The notes under the pieces: model-generated | Told to the model about the DNA's origin: nothing | Seen by the model: the letters and a program-made list of their open reading frames with translations, nothing else | Databases searched by the model: none | From: Bacteroidales bacterium | GTDB lineage: Bacteria; Bacteroidota; Bacteroidia; Bacteroidales; UBA10428 | Length of the DNA: 64,000 nucleotides | Direction of reading: 5' to 3' | NCBI GenBank assembly: GCA_016935435.1 | Contig: JAFGQZ010000023.1 | Coordinates: 1 to 64,000 of the forward strand | In this document: positions 63,665-64,000 of the stretch, in pieces | How positions within the stretch are numbered: the stretch's first letter is position 1 | How the letters are laid out: each line of letters begins with the position of its first letter | Program-made: the position numbers and the translations under genes

Positions 63665-64000
63665 TTAATTTCTGATAAATACCTGCGTTGTAATGCTATT
63701 CCCTGAAACTATCTGAATAGTGTACATGCCAGACTTTAAATGTCCGATATTAACAGCATTGTTGCCTTTACCTGCATCCTGCCTGATAAGCGTTCTGCCT
63801 GAAAAATCAAATATGCGTATTTCTGCACCATCCATTGCATTTTCAATGTTTATATACAGTATTTTATCGGCCGGGTTGGGATAAGAAATGAAATCAATTA
63901 CACCGGTATCGTCGACAGAGTTTACCACCGGGGCCTTTTTAACGGTAAAATTAACCCTTGCTGCGTTTACATAACCTTCGGAATTGGTTGCCGTTACAAT
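63665..64000 (-). CDS. C-terminal part of a T9SS-secreted Ig-like protein (5' end outside window)
   Basis: Minus-strand frame open from the window edge to a stop at 63665, about 111 codons, with no start. It begins within an Ig-like strand (TATNSEGYVNAARVNFTVKK) and ends with a T9SS type A sorting domain (FISYPNPADKILYINIENA, EIRIFDFSGRTLIRQD, LKSGMYTIQIVSG, TTQVFIRN). The catalytic or binding part lies beyond the window. A GTG at 63926-63928 is not a real start. Surface or secreted protein, function unknown. Confidence 0.85.
   Translation of the reverse strand: MVTATNSEGYVNAARVNFTVKKAPVVNSVDDTGVIDFISYPNPADKILYINIENAMDGAEIRIFDFSGRTLIRQDAGKGNNAVNIGHLKSGMYTIQIVSGNSITTQVFIRN

Noticed and set aside
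1-64000. Mobile elements, prophage, toxin-antitoxin, restriction or CRISPR defence genes
   Set aside because: No transposase, integrase, phage structural, methyltransferase, Cas or toxin-like protein was seen among the real genes.

Overview
The window looks like a chromosomal segment from a Bacteroidota, most likely a class Bacteroidia glycan degrader such as a marine or sediment Marinilabiliales-type bacterium. This rests on a hybrid two-component system (HTCS), a SusC/SusD pair, at least nine proteins with type IX secretion (T9SS) C-terminal sorting domains, lipoproteins with acidic residues after the lipidated Cys, and an exact TAnnTTTG -7 box before the only tRNA. I see no transposase, integrase, phage gene or CRISPR array. 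The exact lineage is inference.

Layout. 1-3047: the end of a surface-polysaccharide biosynthesis cluster (unidentified C-terminal fragment, WecE-type sugar aminotransferase, polytopic membrane protein). 3048-3601: intergenic cluster of strong GC-rich palindromes. 3602-27651: polysaccharide utilisation locus A. It holds the HTCS (minus strand) and, divergently, a PA14/cadherin-like secreted protein, SusC, SusD, a DUF3823 lipoprotein, a GH2 enzyme, a LamG protein, a GH5-like lipoprotein, an aldose 1-epimerase, a LamG-fused sulfatase and a second LamG protein. 27875-32024: a respiratory module of cytochrome b, Rieske protein and an eight-haem TPR cytochrome. 32120-43778, all minus strand: locus B, with a GH93/sialidase-like propeller enzyme, an Ig/T9SS protein, Gfo/Idh/MocA - DUF1080x2 - Gfo/Idh/MocA, and three GH43 paralogues. 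One GH43 carries AbfB and CBM6-like modules and one carries PA14. 44095-44170: tRNA-His. 44251-49964: envelope genes (transglycosylase-like, unknown propeller-like, lipoprotein, Yip1, beta-barrel, OmpA). 50151-53420: an orphan HATPase fragment, a TPR histidine kinase and a NarL-type regulator. 53656-57988: a MacB-type ABC exporter operon behind a sigma-54-like promoter. 58511-60883: a secreted multidomain GH16. 61049-63577: a membrane-tethered winged-helix regulator and a DcuC-type carrier. The window ends inside another T9SS cargo gene.

How it fits together (inference). Locus A would sense, desulfate, bind and import a sulfated beta-linked glycan, possibly a galactan. Locus B would act on arabinose-rich chains, since GH43, GH93-like and arabinofuranose-binding AbfB modules occur together, and includes a 3-keto-glycoside branch (oxidoreductases plus DUF1080). 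Together they suggest a sulfated arabinogalactan-like algal substrate, but the sequence does not prove this. The least conventional elements are the cytochrome b/Rieske/octahaem-TPR module, a recurring ATAAAAGT-type motif before three locus-A transcription units, the sigma-54-like exporter promoter, and the truncated kinase beside its intact relative.
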